DNA from: Moringa oleifera | Lineage: Eukaryota > Streptophyta > Magnoliopsida > Brassicales > Moringaceae | Assembly (NCBI GenBank): GCA_021397835.1 | Contig: JAJFZO010000065.1 | Span: forward strand, 2,439,501-2,503,500 | Direction: 5' to 3' | DNA: 64,000 bases | Shown: positions 1 to 13,053 of the stretch, one piece after another | Layout of the letters: each line of letters begins with the position of its first letter | Numbering within the stretch: position 1 is the first letter of the stretch | The notes under the pieces: generated by a model | What the model saw: only the letters and a program-made list of their open reading frames with translations | Databases searched by the model: none | Told to the model about the DNA's origin: nothing | Translations under genes and position numbers: made by a program

Positions 1-110
1 AATATACAATTTTTTGTATTTGAATATTATTTATAATATTATTTATTTATAATATAAATAATATTATATTTATACGTTATAAATAAATAATAAAATAATA
101 TAGGTATAGG

Positions 111-803
111 TAGGGTATATAGATTCGAACTATAGACCTTCTCGGTAAAAAGGATCGAACTGATTATTATCAAAATCATTCGAACTCTTTCAAAGACCCA
201 ACATGCTTTTTTTTTTTTTTTTTTTTTTGCAGTGGGCTCTTTCATTAACTAATATTTATATCAGTTAGTCTACTATATTTTTTTCTTAACAGAAAGAAAA
301 GAAAATGGCTCCACGTGCTCTGATTCATTATTTGAATGCTAATACAATACAGGAGCACTACCAAAGTGCTTCAAAGAAGGGTTATATTGATGTAGGTTTG
401 CTTCTGGCCTAGATCAACCTAAGTTAAATGGAGTCTCTATCATCCTGATTAAAAAATCTAACATGAAACCTCAGACACCTTAAGGTTCATAGTCATATGA
501 CGAAAAGAGAATTTTTGAGGTCCTTATACTCATTATGCCTAGCATTGAATAGACTGGGTATTCACCCTATCAATATCTCAAATCAATGATGGATTCTATT
601 TGGCTCCTACCTAAAAAGGCATCAAAATCGGACCAAACCATTTGTCAGGCTATTGTTCTCTTGTTCCTGAAAAGTCATGGAGTAAGACATTGATTTCTCA
701 ATAAGATAAGATCAACCAATTCGTTTGATTGCATGATGGACTCCTTTGAAACACATTGGCGCACGTGTAAATGAGGTGCTCTACCTAACTGAGCTATAGC
801 CCT
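111..803 (-). tRNA. trnV-UAC: trnV-UAC with group II intron, copy 1 (decayed)
   Basis: Plastid valine tRNA split by a group II intron. The 3' exon lies at about 111-145 and the 5' exon, with the UAC anticodon region, at about 765-803. The roughly 620 bp between them match the usual trnV intron, and the next gene is trnM-CAU, as in the normal ndhC-trnV-trnM-atpE order. The 3' exon has several transitions in the T-arm and acceptor, so the tRNA is probably dead. Short reading frames inside the intron are not genes. Positions 1-110 are AT-rich ndhC-trnV spacer. Confidence 0.85.
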
Positions 804-988
804 TATGTTTATGATACACATTTTATCTTATCAAATTATGTAGACAATTTCTTGTCATGATGAATATTACATGATCCAACATTATATCTTTTTTATCTGT
901 CTAATTGGTATTGCTTATAAGTAATATTGGATTTATAATCCATCGATGTGATAGGTGTCCCTTTTGTTTCTCTTTACGATGATAAATG

Positions 989-1061
989 ACCTACTTAACT
1001 CAGTGGTTAGAGTATTGCTTTCATATGGTGGGAGTCATTGGTTCAAATCCAATAGTAGGTA
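989..1061 (+). tRNA. trnM-CAU: trnM-CAU (elongator Met), copy 1
   Basis: 73-nt elongator methionine tRNA with a CAU anticodon, placed between trnV-UAC and atpE as in plastid genomes. It is close to the angiosperm consensus, with one or two stem changes after the anticodon. A second copy at 40288-40360 differs from it at 6 of 73 positions by eye. Confidence 0.9.
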
Positions 1062-1305
1062 GAACTTAGTAGCTACCATTGACCATGGTGTCTAATCAGT
1101 TTTTCTACCCACATTCTTTTTCTTTTATTGATTTTATATCTTTTCTATCCTATTTTTATTTTCAATTTTAAAATTTTTTTCTTATATCAGAATCTAATTC
1201 CACTTGATTGTATTCAAGTGGTAGAAAATTGGAATGAGGTCTATAAACAGAACTCATCTTTACTTTATATAGAAGTTCTTTTGATTATTTAGGCGTACTA
1301 ACTAG

Positions 1306-1703
1306 TTACGAAATTGCATTGATAGTCTCGACTCGTGTTCGAGCTCATCTGAGAGCTAGATTTGCCTCAATTGTTTGTCTCTTGCCTTCAGCTTTCCTCA
1401 AATTAGCTTCCGCTATTTCAAGAGTTTGCTGAGCTTCTTGTGGATCAATGTCACTACTCTTTTCTACATCATTTACTAAAATAAAGATTTCATTATTACC
1501 TATTCTAGCAAAACCACCCATCATAGCCATCGTTAACCATTGGTCATTAAGGTGTATTCTCAAAATACCTATATCTACAGCTGTGGCAATAGGCGCGTGA
1601 TTTGCTAATACGTCAATTTTTTCATTATTAGTAGATAAAATGATTTATTTTACTTCTGAATCCCAAACAATTCAATTACGAGTCAGTACACAAAGATTTG
1701 AGG

Positions 1704-1707
<4 letters not shown>
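1306..1707 (-). pseudogene. atpE: atpE, ATP synthase CF1 epsilon subunit, copy 1
   Basis: The epsilon subunit belongs to the central stalk of the thylakoid ATP synthase. The reading region is the standard 402 nt, and its start codon overlaps the atpB stop (1704-1707) as in plastids. An Arg codon near the C-terminus is now TGA (1345-1347), and further stops lie in the N-terminal third. The longest remaining frame covers only the C-terminal half, including the segment [20 protein letters not shown]. The Arg-to-TGA change is also present in copy 2 at 40644-40646. Confidence 0.93.
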
Positions 1708-3176
<1,469 letters not shown>

Positions 3177-3217
3177 AATATAAAAAAATAATAATATGTT
3201 AAAATTTGTTGTGAAAT

Positions 3218-3735
3218 AAATGTTTGTTGTCCCAACCATTTTTCTTAGTCCCGATCCCGATGAAGGAAAAGGAGTAATTTATAACAAAGTTTTTGTGTTG
3301 TTGATTTCTAAGCATAGTGCTTCTTCTCCTATGCTGCCTATTAGTATTAGTGTAGTAGGATTGACCTGCAATATAGAATCCATAGTTGTAACCTGGTGCT
3401 CAATACTAAAATCAACAATTAAATCATCTGAGGCTACATTAATCGTGGATACATGACAGAAGGGATTGTTTTATTTATATTAAAAACTTCACCTTCAACA
3501 AGCATAGATTTATTTCAATAATCTTTCTATCATGAATCATATGTCTTTTTCTTATTCCTAAGAATGAGAGCAAAAAATTAAAAAAAAATAATAATGATAA
3601 TCAAATCGCACCATCTCTGTAATAGGTAAATGCCTTTTTTTCTCCTAAAGTTGTCGGGATTATTCTTAATAAGATATTGGCTACAATTAAAAAGGTTTTA
3701 TCAATAAAATTTACATTTATACGCAATCTAGGCAT
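3218..3735 (-). pseudogene. ycf3: ycf3 (pafI) intron 1 part and exon 1, copy A
   Basis: Ycf3 is a TPR-type assembly factor for photosystem I. Only exon 1 (3612-3735, 124 nt, starting MPRLRIN) and the adjoining part of group II intron 1 (3218-3611) are present; the intron boundary keeps GTGCG. The intron is cut at about 3217, where it meets DNA upstream of atpB. Exon 1 has missense changes but no stop. Exons 2 and 3 are missing from this copy; copies B (11090-13053) and C (52859-54502) retain them. Confidence 0.9.
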
Positions 3736-4397
3736 AGGTAGTAATCCATTCCATAACTCTTTTCATTATCTCTCGTGAGAAAATGATCCCACAAACAAAG
3801 GAATTGTACATTACGAACTAACATAAAAGTAGACTCATTAAAATTAAAAAAAAAAAAACCTTCTACCTCTTTTTTGATAGGAATCAATAAAAAATAAGAA
3901 ATATTTGATTTGTTTGAATTCGATTCAATTTCATCAAAATTTGTTAGTATAAGAATGAAAGTGACTATTCCGATTTCATCGAAGTTGAAGAATCAAAGAA
4001 TACATTAGGATAATTCGAAAAGTTTTGATTAAATTATGGAAAAAATAATCGAAGAATCGTTTTATGATGAAAATAGAATAACCCCCCCATTTTCATTTTT
4101 TCTTTTGTTTTTTGCATAGCAGGTATACACTATATAATAAAATTTCAAATATATATATATATATATACAAATAAAAAAAGAAAAATCCTTAAAATGATTT
4201 AGGAATTTGTAATAGATATACGAGGTAAGGGGTTGTTGTTGAGGGGTCTAAAACTGTAAAGGTATTTTAGAATTCTTTTGGAAATGGAATTAGAATTAGA
4301 GTCTAAAGAGAATTATGAGCAAACATTATCCACATAGTCTTAAAAAAAAAGGAATAACTCGTTATTCACCCGGGTGCTCAGTCATAATCATTATGTA
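3736..4397. other. ycf3-trnS-GGA plastid spacer
   Basis: AT-rich intergenic plastid DNA with a C-run (about 4081-4087) and a TA microsatellite (about 4150-4168). A second copy lies at 54503-55190, and an inverted copy of the ycf3-proximal part at about 10837-11089. No gene seen. Confidence 0.75.
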
Positions 4398-4484
4398 AGA
4401 GAGATGGTCGAGTGGTTCAAAGCATAGTATTGGAACTGCTATGTAGGCTTTTGTTTATCAAGGGTTCAAATCCCTCTCTTTTTG
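4398..4484 (+). tRNA. trnS-GGA: trnS-GGA, copy 1
   Basis: 87-nt class II serine tRNA with a long variable arm and an intact GGA anticodon, between ycf3 and rps4 as normal. Several G-to-A and C-to-T changes hit the acceptor and D stems. The paralogue at 55191-55277 carries a different set of changes. Confidence 0.88.
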
Positions 4485-4715
4485 TACTTTCAACTAATTC
4501 ACCACTCTTACGTTACTGACCACAATGTATCAAATCAAACAACAATTGATACCAAATAGCTAGACCTTAGACCTTTCTTTGATATGGATTCTCCATTCCT
4601 AATTTCTTTGATACGGATCCCTTACCTTGTGCCCCTTTACTTAACCTTAACTGAGGCAAAAAAAAAGGGGCAAGGTTGTACGAACTCTTGTTTTGTTATT
4701 TTAAAAAAGTTAAGT

Positions 4716-5319
4716 TTAGGTTTGACGAGAATAATATTCTAAGACAAGTAATTCATTGATTTTCAAACCGGCCCATTTTCTATCTATTATTTGATTGACT
4801 AATCCTTCATATTGGAATGTGTGAAGAGTCAAATGTTTTGGCAATTCCTCATGGGTGGATGAATCAAGAAAATTTTGAATTAATGCTCTAGATTTTTGTT
4901 CATCCCTCATTATAATAATATCTCGGGATTTATAGCAATAACTTGGTATATCTACTATACGATCATTAACTAAAATATGTCTGTGGTTAACTAATTGGTG
5001 GGCTTGAGGAGTAATCAAACCATACCCAATCGAAAAAGGATGTTATCCAAATGCATTTCAAGTAATTGTAGTAAAACTTGACTGTTGACCCTTTGGCTTT
5101 TCCGGCGATACGAACGTATTTACATAATTGTCATTCCATAAGACCATAATGAAAATGCAATTTTTGTTTTTCTTCTAAACGAATATGATGTTGAGATTTT
5201 TTTCCAGAGCGCGATTGGTTTCTAAAATCGCTTCCTGTTCTAGGCCTTTTACTAGTTAGTCCCAATAAAGTCCCCAGACAGTGTATTTTTTTGAAATGAG
5301 GCCCTCGGTAACATGACAT
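4716..5319 (-). pseudogene. rps4: rps4, ribosomal protein S4, copy 1
   Basis: Small-subunit assembly protein S4, normally 201 residues. The region is 604 nt instead of about 606. The N-terminal 62 codons (starting [12 protein letters not shown]) read to a stop at 5131. A frameshift follows, and the C-terminal 100 residues with the S4 RNA-binding region ([20 protein letters not shown]) are open to the normal RQT stop at 4716. Flanked by trnS-GGA and trnT-UGU in plastid order. Confidence 0.93.
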
Positions 5320-5671
5320 AAAGACTCTTTATTTTTTTTTTTAATTTTATAAACCTAAATGAAAACTGAACGAAATGATAAATGAAGTGAAATCCACTAA
5401 AGTATTGTTCTACAAAGAATAATGAATCAATTGTATCAATATCCAGATCCGAATTTTTTTATTGTATATACAATATATATAAATCAAAAGAATTTTTTTT
5501 CTTTGATTTATTCTACAAAGATCTAACTCCTCCAATTTTTATTCATAATTGGAAGTTTCTATAACATAATAGAAATGGTGACTCTTGGAAAAAAGGGAAG
5601 AAGTCTTTTCAATGTTCTTTAATTTTAAAAAGACATTATCAATCATGGAAAAAATCAAGCAAATAGAGAAA

Positions 5672-5744
5672 AGCCGGCTATCGGAATCGAACCGATGACC
5701 ATCACATTACAAATGCGATGCTCTAACCTCTGAGCTAAGCAGGC
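5672..5744 (-). tRNA. trnT-UGU: trnT-UGU
   Basis: 73-nt threonine tRNA with a UGU anticodon, between rps4 and trnL-UAA. Close to plastid consensus apart from a mispair in the acceptor and one in the anticodon stem. Single copy in the window. Confidence 0.9.
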
Positions 5745-6801
5745 TCAAATAACCGAAATTGTACATGCAAGGGAATTCAATACACTACTAGATGTTATCT
5801 GTTAACTAATCATTCTTAGCTATTCATAATTAATATAATATATATCATAATTAATATAGAAAATAATAAAGAATATAGAATAGAATTTCAAATAAATATT
5901 GAATATTGAATGTTATAGAATAGAACATAACCAGTAATAGAATATAGCCATATATATAATTTCGAATTTCTATTTTGTTATTTTAAACAGGAAATGCGTT
6001 TTTTTCATTTAAATAACATCTGATTTGAAATTTGTGTTTTTTTGTGTTCTAACCTTATTTTATTATTTTATTTCATTTCTAATTTTTTTATTACCTTATA
6101 TATATTTCATTACCTTATATATATATATAATTCTATTCATAAATCTATTTATTTATAACTAGATTTAGAATTCGAAAGATAATAGAATCATAATCTAATA
6201 ATTAGATTTAGAATCTTTTTACACATTATAGAATTCTAAGTCTAAATGTCTAAATATTAAATAATTGGACTTTTTTAGACTAAATTAATGGAATTCTCTT
6301 AGAATTCTAAATCCATATTAATGGAATGATTACTTATTATACTATAAATTATAAACATAAATATAAATAATTAAAAATTATAAATAATTAATATTAATTA
6401 AAAAAATAACATGAATATAGAATAGAAAGATGCAACCCAGATAAAAGGAATCCCAATTATAATGAGACATTCTCCGTTTTGTTTTCATGGAAGCTAAGAC
6501 GAAAAGAAAAATGATAATAAGAGGAACATATATATATGTTATGTAGTATATATCCATCTATATTGAATTGTGAGTACAGAAATGATAGAATCATTTTTTA
6601 TTAGACCAAATAAATATAAGTCTCTAAAATACCAATACCAATAGAGATGAAAGAAGATAGGCAAGAAATCAAATAGGAGTAAACACTTTTAATTCAATAT
6701 AAGAATCGATATCTATATCTAATGAATTTAATAGTTTTGGCATAATAAAAGAAAAAGGGGAAAGGCATCATAATGAGATCCTAATCTCAAAGTAAAAAAA
6801 A
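5745..6801. other. trnT-trnL spacer, AT-rich
   Basis: About 1 kb of very AT-rich intergenic plastid DNA with TATATA tracts and short direct repeats of a TTAGAATTCTAA-like motif at about 6165-6320. No open gene on either strand. Confidence 0.75.
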
Positions 6802-7373
6802 GGGGATATGGCAAAATTGGTAGACGCTACGGATTTAATTGGATTGAGCCTTGGTATGGAAACCTACTAAGTGATAACTTTCAAATTCAAAGAAACTCGA
6901 GAATGAAAATTAGGCAATCCTGAGCCAAATCTTGTTTGACGAGAACAAACAAGAAGCGAGAAAAAAAGGGATAGGTGCAGAGACTCAATGGAAGCCGTTC
7001 TAACAAATGGAGTTCACTAGCTTGTGTTGATAAAGGAATCCTTCTATCGAAACTCCAGAAAGGATAAACTTATATATACATACGTATACGTAATGCAAAA
7101 CTATTTGAAAAATGACGATCTGAATTTGGATTTCTTTTCACATGAAAAAATAGAATTATCGTGAATCAATTCAAAGTTGAAGAAAAAATCAAATATTCAT
7201 TGATCAAATCATTCACTCCATAGTCTGATAGATCTTTTCAAGAACTGATTAATCAGACGAGAATAAAGATAGAGTCACATTCTACATGTCAATACCGACA
7301 GCAATGCAATTTATAGCAAGATGAAAATCTGTCGACTTTAAAAATCGTGATGGCTCAAGTCACTCTATCCCTA
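6802..7373 (+). tRNA. trnL-UAA: trnL-UAA with group I intron
   Basis: Leucine tRNA interrupted by the conserved plastid group I intron. The 5' exon is 6802-6836, the intron about 6837-7340, and the 3' exon 7341-7373. The intron keeps the typical start and the P-Q-R-S core. The 3' exon has two T-arm changes that break pairing and an altered acceptor end, so function is doubtful. Confidence 0.88.
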
Positions 7374-7631
7374 AAAAAGTTTATTTGACACCCTACCTAT
7401 ATATTACAAGTCTTGTGGTATATATGATAGATGTATAAATGAACATTCTTGAGCAAGGAATACCGATCTGAGTGATTCACAATCCATATCATTATTCATA
7501 CTTAAACTTACCAAGACTTCTTTTTGAAGATCCAAAAAATTCTCGATCCAGACTTCAATTTAATAATTTTTTTGTTTTAATTGACATACACCCAAGTCAT
7601 CTAGTAAAATGAAGATGATGGGTCGGTAATG

Positions 7632-7704
7632 GTCGGGATAGCTCAGTTGGTAGAGCAAATGACTGAAAATCCTTGTGTCACCAGTTCAAATCTGGTTCCT
7701 AACA
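7632..7704 (+). tRNA. trnF-GAA: trnF-GAA
   Basis: 73-nt phenylalanine tRNA with a GAA anticodon, downstream of trnL-UAA as in all angiosperm plastids. Acceptor positions 2 and 70-71 carry C-to-T or G-to-A changes and the anticodon stem is weakened. Confidence 0.88.
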
Positions 7705-8351
7705 TAGGATTAATTTGTATGAGTCTCTATTTTACAAATTAATTGATACGGATCGATCATAATAGATACTTGTCGATCTAAGTGTCTAGAAATAGACCCT
7801 TTTTTTAGATGAGTAAAGAGTATAGTATATAAAGTATGTATATGCAGTAAAAGACAAAATTCAATTATGTTTCTTCATTTTTTTCTTTTTCATTCGTGGC
7901 TCCTTTCGTTCAACAAGAATGTTAATATTTCATACATATTGGAAAAGTTAAATTAGTTGGTTGAAAACCCAAACAAAAAAGTCTAGAGTTCAAGGGTGGA
8001 AATATCCAAGATTCATTTCAGATACAGTACAAAAAAATCTGATCCCCTTGCATTTATTTATTTTTCTTTCATATTTTCATATTCTATTTATTCATTCTCT
8101 ATTATGTGACCTTATAGCTAGAACCCACTAAGTGATGTGCGTGATACAAAGTTCATCGTGCAGCACTCTTTTAGTTCATCCTATTGGTTGGGTTTATGCG
8201 AAATACATATCTTTCAAATTTGAGAATCTCTTAGTCTATCCGTAAGAATATGAATACGAATGAGACCTTAATTACTCTGTTTGATCTAGAAAAGAATAGA
8301 ACGTACAAATATTCCTTGTCATTGTAGAAGTGAAGATTGGTTTGTTATCAT
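7705..8351. other. trnF-ndhJ spacer
   Basis: Intergenic plastid DNA between trnF and the convergent ndhJ. No gene seen. Confidence 0.7.
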
Positions 8352-8827
8352 TCAATAAGCATCTTGTATTTCATAAAAATTGGGGCAATATAATCCTTAC
8401 ATAAAGGCCACCCTATCCAACTTTCGGACATTAAGATACGTTTTAGACATGGATGATTATCATAAGAGATTCCCAACATATCATAAGATTCTCGTTCTTG
8501 AAAATCTGCACTTTTCCAAACCTAAAAAACAGATGGAATTCTAGGATTACTCCTTGGAGCAAATACTTTTATGAATACTTCTTCCAGTTGATCTATACCA
8601 TATTCTATTCTCGTAAGATGATACACACTGGCTAAAAGTTTGCCTGGTGCCACATCATAGGCACATTAGGAACATATATAATTGTAACCATATACATATA
8701 AAATTACAACAAAGGAATGCCAATTCGCGGGCTTTAATTGTAAAGTCTCTATTCCTTGGTAATCGAAGCCTAAAGATCTATGAACCAGCCTAAGTTTGAC
8801 TAGCCAAATAGACAAGGGACCTTGCAT
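8352..8827 (-). pseudogene. ndhJ: ndhJ, NDH complex subunit J
   Basis: Subunit of the thylakoid NADH dehydrogenase-like complex used in cyclic electron flow. The region spans 476 nt against the expected 477, from [11 protein letters not shown] (8827) to the DAY stop at 8352. Scattered in-frame stops and a net 1-nt loss leave no long frame. Followed directly by ndhK and ndhC, the usual ndhC-K-J operon read on the minus strand. Confidence 0.9.
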
Positions 8828-8936
8828 CTTTTTTTATTTCCCCCGCACTTTTTTGTATAGGGTAAATGTTTCACATTTACATGAACTCTAATTTATGAAG
8901 ATTAATTTGCTATTTTCTTATTCTATGGAATCTTGC

Positions 8937-9693
8937 CTAATTCACTAATTTGTGGGAAGATACTGAACTTTTGTATTTGAAAAATGTTTCAGTAAGGATC
9001 TCTAAAGTGGATGATGGTTGATAGAGTAATTCTTGATCACAATTTTTAGTATGCGTACTGCGTACAAAAATAAACTTATGATTGGTAGTAACACACTGAT
9101 TCCCCTATTGAGATCAAATTTTATCTTCATAGATTTCTCGAGATATTTTCTTACGAAGTTTTGTTATACCATATATAACTGCCTCTAGTTTAGGTGGACA
9201 GCCTAGCAAATAGACATCCACAAGAATTAGCTTATCAACTCCTCGAACTGTACTATAAGAATTGGTACTGAACATCTCTCTTGTAATTGTATATGCTTCC
9301 ATAGCAATAACATACTTTGGTTCAAGCATTTGTTCATATAATCTCACTAAAGAAGGAGCCATTTTCATTGTTACTGTGCCGGCTGTTAAAATTAGGTTCG
9401 CCTGTCTAAGACTTAATCTTAGTACCAATCCATAACAATCAAAGTCGAATCGTGAGCCTATTAATGAGACAAATTCAATGAAGCAACAACTGATACCATA
9501 AAGAAGTGGCCATAAACTGGAAAGTCTTGACAATTTGAAAGATCGTTTAATGTAGTTGAAATAACTGAATTTTGGGTTGTTCAATCAACTAAGGTAAACT
9601 TAATGGAATTCATAATTGTCTTAATGTTCTTAATGTTTTTCTTACTTTTTTCTTTTTATTATTATTGTCTGAATATTCAGGAACTGAGACCAT
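8937..9693 (-). pseudogene. ndhK: ndhK, NDH complex subunit K, copy 1
   Basis: Iron-sulphur subunit of the plastid NDH complex. A long central frame (9114-9584) includes [26 protein letters not shown] and [20 protein letters not shown], so much of the PSST-type cluster-binding core is visible. One lost G in the Asn-Trp-Ser region shifts the N-terminal part out of frame. An Arg codon became a stop at 9114, cutting the C-terminal extension that otherwise runs to 8937. Start ATG (9691-9693) overlaps ndhC. Copy 2 lies at 37081-37785. Confidence 0.92.
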
Positions 9694-10046
9694 TCTAATG
9701 CTCTTTTTCACCACGCAAAAACTGTACCAACAATTAGGATAAGCTCAAAAATGAAAGCTTCTATAAAAATGGATACCCCCAATACACCAAAGCTCATTGC
9801 CCATGGATAAAGAAAAACTGTTTCAACATCAAAAGCAACAAAAACTAGAGCAAACATATAATAACGAATTCAAAATTATAACTAAGCATCGCCAGTTGGT
9901 TTTATACCCGATTCATAACTAGAGAGTTTCTCTGGACCTTTGCTAATTGGAACTAAAACTCCGAAAATTAGAAATGCCAAAATAGAAATAGCACTTTATA
10001 TTATTAGAAATGTCCATAAAATATCATACTCGTAAAGCAGAAACAT
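9684..10046 (-). pseudogene. ndhC: ndhC, NDH complex subunit C, copy 1
   Basis: Three-helix membrane subunit of the NDH complex, 363 nt as expected. Around codon 60 three neighbouring codons are stops: Trp to TAG, Gln to TAA and Arg to TGA (9870-9872). The Arg-to-TGA is shared with copy 2 (37962-37964), whereas the first two are private to this copy. The normal stop position at 9684-9686 reads CAG. Confidence 0.92.
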
Positions 10047-10810
10047 AAACGAACTCCTATGAATGTGGAAAATATATCGGATTAGTCGATTCGAATTGGA
10101 ATTGATTGTTAAGTCATACATAACTGTTTAGTCAAAACAAAACTTGAGTTTGATCGAATCGTCTAGTTTCGTTTGTCTGCTGTGGTACATGTCTCGTGTT
10201 AAGATTTATTGATTAGAATCCTATTTTATTTCCATTACAGTTATTTTTTGATATAGTTCGATGTAGTATAAATAAATATAGATTTCTTTTATACAAAACA
10301 AATCAAACTTTCTCGCTTTCACCTCATTTTGTATTTTTTTAAATAAAATAATAAAATATGGTGGGAATTCTAAACTAAATAGAATTCTTATTTTCTTTTA
10401 ATTTTAATATGTATTAGAGTATTGAAATTAAAAAATCGCAAATTAAAATTAGAAATTCTAAATCGATTTCTTATTCTATTTTGAATATTATTATCTATTT
10501 TCATTATTTTTATTTTATTATTATATTACATTAATAATATTATTTTTATATTTTTATATTAATAATATTATTACATTAATTATATTAATAATATTATTAT
10601 ATTTATATTAATAATATTATTTTAATATTAATTATTTTTAATTTTTAATTTTAAAATTATTAAATAATAAATAAAATTTTTTTATTAGTTATATTTATAT
10701 TATAAAAATAAAATATTATCTTATTTTTGTTATGTTTATGGATTTTTTTGTGAAAATCTCTTCGTTTTTCAACCTCTAACGTATCCATAAATGCAGTAAG
10801 GCCTTCCTAT
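10047..10810. other. ndhC-trnV spacer (part), AT-rich
   Basis: AT-rich spacer with TATTA/TAATA repeats between 10500 and 10720. It parallels 38137-38870 in copy 2, where it continues to trnV-UAC. Here it stops at about 10810 and joins inverted ycf3-upstream DNA. Confidence 0.8.
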
Positions 10811-11089
10811 ACTAATAAATTTTTTATTGATTCTTCAACTTTGATGAAATTGAAATAGTCACTTTCATTCTTATACTAATAAATTTTGATAAAATTGAAT
10901 TAGATTCAAACAAATCAAATATTTCTTATTTTTTATTGATTCTTGTCACAAAAAGAGGCAAAAGGTTTTTTTTTTTATTTATTTTAATGAGTCTACTTTT
11001 ATGTTAGTTCGTACTGTACAATTCTTTTGTTTATGGGATCATTTTCTCATGAGAGGTAGTGAAAAGAGTTATGGAATGGATTACTACCT

Positions 11090-13053
11090 ATGCCTAGATC
11101 ACATATAAATGTAAATTTTATTGATTAAACCTTTTCAATTGTAGCCAATATCTTATTACGAATAATCTCGACAACTTCAGGAGAAAAAGAGGCATTTACC
11201 TATTACAGAGATGGTGTGATTTGATTATCATTATTTTTTTTTATATTTTTCGCTCTCAGTCTTAGGAATAGCAAAAAGACATATGATTCGGGATAGAAGG
11301 AAAAAAGATTATTGAAATAAATCTACGCTTGTTAAAGGTAAAGTTTTTAATATAAATAAAACAATCCCTTCTTTCGTGTATCCACAATCAATGCAGCCTC
11401 AGATGCTTCAATTGTTAATTCTAGTATTGAGCACGAGGTTACACCTATGGATTCTGTATTGCAGGTTAACCCTACTACACTAATACTAATAGGCGGCATA
11501 GGGGAAGAAGCACTACGCCTAGAAATCAACAACACAAAAACTTTGTTATAAATTACTCATTTTCCTTCATCAGGATCGGGACTAAGAAAAATGGTTGGGA
11601 CAACAAACATCCATCTCGTTCATACTTTGGATACCCGTATAACCATTGAAGATTATTGAAGTGACTAATTCCTAGAAATTAAGGGGCGTTGAGAACAAAA
11701 TAATTGTTGGACTTTATTCTTTTATTTTTATCTAATATCAACACACTTGGTGTTAAGAAAAGATCTTTTGCAGGAAGGTTGGCTAGAGATTTCTTGTAAA
11801 GACATTAGCCCTGCCTAGTTCATAATGACATCAACTTCCATATATTATTCTCATTATGCACATAAAAAAGGAGCCGTATGAGATGAAAATCTCATGTACG
11901 GTTCTGAAAAGAAGAATTCTTTAAATTGAATGACGACCGTAACGGATGTCGGCTCAATCCGAAGGAAATTATGTGGAAGCATTACATAATTATTATGAAG
12001 CTATGCAACTAGAAATTGATCGCTATGATCGAGCATTAGAACTGCTTATACGAAAGCTTTAGAATATTATTTTTGAGCATTAGAACGAAACCCGTTCTTA
12101 CCACAAGATTTTAATAATATGGTTGTGATCTATTATTACGTGCGACTACCTCCACTATACAAAAAAGGAAAGAAAGAGTTTAGGTAATTAATATTAGAAA
12201 AAGAAATAGGCTTTTTACATATGTATTGTCCAAAAAATGATTTTTATCAGCTGTAGCAAAGAAATAAACTTCATAGAAGTCGAAATATAAAGAATAAATA
12301 TGCCTAAATACTTTATTCTATGGATAAAGGATCTAATCGATAGAGGAAGCACCGTAAAGATCAATTAGCGAGGTTTTGGACCAAAACAATAAAAACTGCT
12401 TATTTATGCCATGATATCAGACAAAAGTTAAGAATCCACTTATGTAATAGAGTCGATCCCCTAAGGTATTGAGCAGCGGTGTAGCATTAGATCCTAAAGA
12501 CAGTAGGTCTTTTTTTTTGTTTTATTAAGAAAAGTCTTTTTTTTCAAAGATTTTATATAAATTTCTATATGAAACCAAGATAGTTACCTTTCAAAAAATT
12601 CTAACGATAGTTGAAATGCCTATGCTTTATTTATTTATTTATTTAGTTTATATTTTTTTAAGAGTGAGAGAAAAGATAAGATAAAACTAATATTATATCA
12701 AATATTAATTTAATCAAAATTCAAGTTTGAAACTTTTGGTTAAGCCGAGAAAAAATAGGATATCTATGAGAAATCTCATTCAATTAGATATATGGGAGGT
12801 TAAAAAACTAAGACACCAAAAGAATTGAATGTCGAGCCATATGAGGTAGGAAACTCTCAAGTACAGTTCTAAGGGAAGGAATTGACCTGCCTATTCTGAC
12901 CGAGGAAAAAAGGCCATTCGACAGGGAGATTCTAACATTACGGAGGCTTGGTTCGCTCAAGCCACCGAGTATTAGAAACAGGCTATAGTGCTTACTCCTG
13001 GTCATTATATTGAAGCGCAGAATTGGTTGAAGATTATGGGACGTTTTGAATAA
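11090..13053 (+). pseudogene. ycf3: ycf3 (pafI), three exons, copy B
   Basis: Most complete ycf3 copy. Exon 1 is 11090-11213, intron 1 to about 11944, exon 2 about 11945-12139, intron 2 to about 12900, and exon 3 about 12901-13053, ending in RFE-stop. An early codon of exon 1 is TAA. Exon 2 has lost about 35 nt net, with a short insertion copied from nearby. In exon 3 a Trp in the EYW segment is TAG. Intron 5' ends keep GTGYG. It lies directly upstream of psaA in normal plastid order, inverted relative to copy A. Confidence 0.92.

Noticed and set aside
10480..10720. CRISPR array or tandem-repeat element in the AT-rich repeats
   Set aside because: Repeats are short, irregular TATTA/AATAT runs without constant spacing; they are simple-sequence spacer DNA.
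3218..11640. The inverted ycf3 arms as the plastid's own large inverted repeat
   Set aside because: ycf3 is single-copy LSC DNA and is not part of the plastid inverted repeat.
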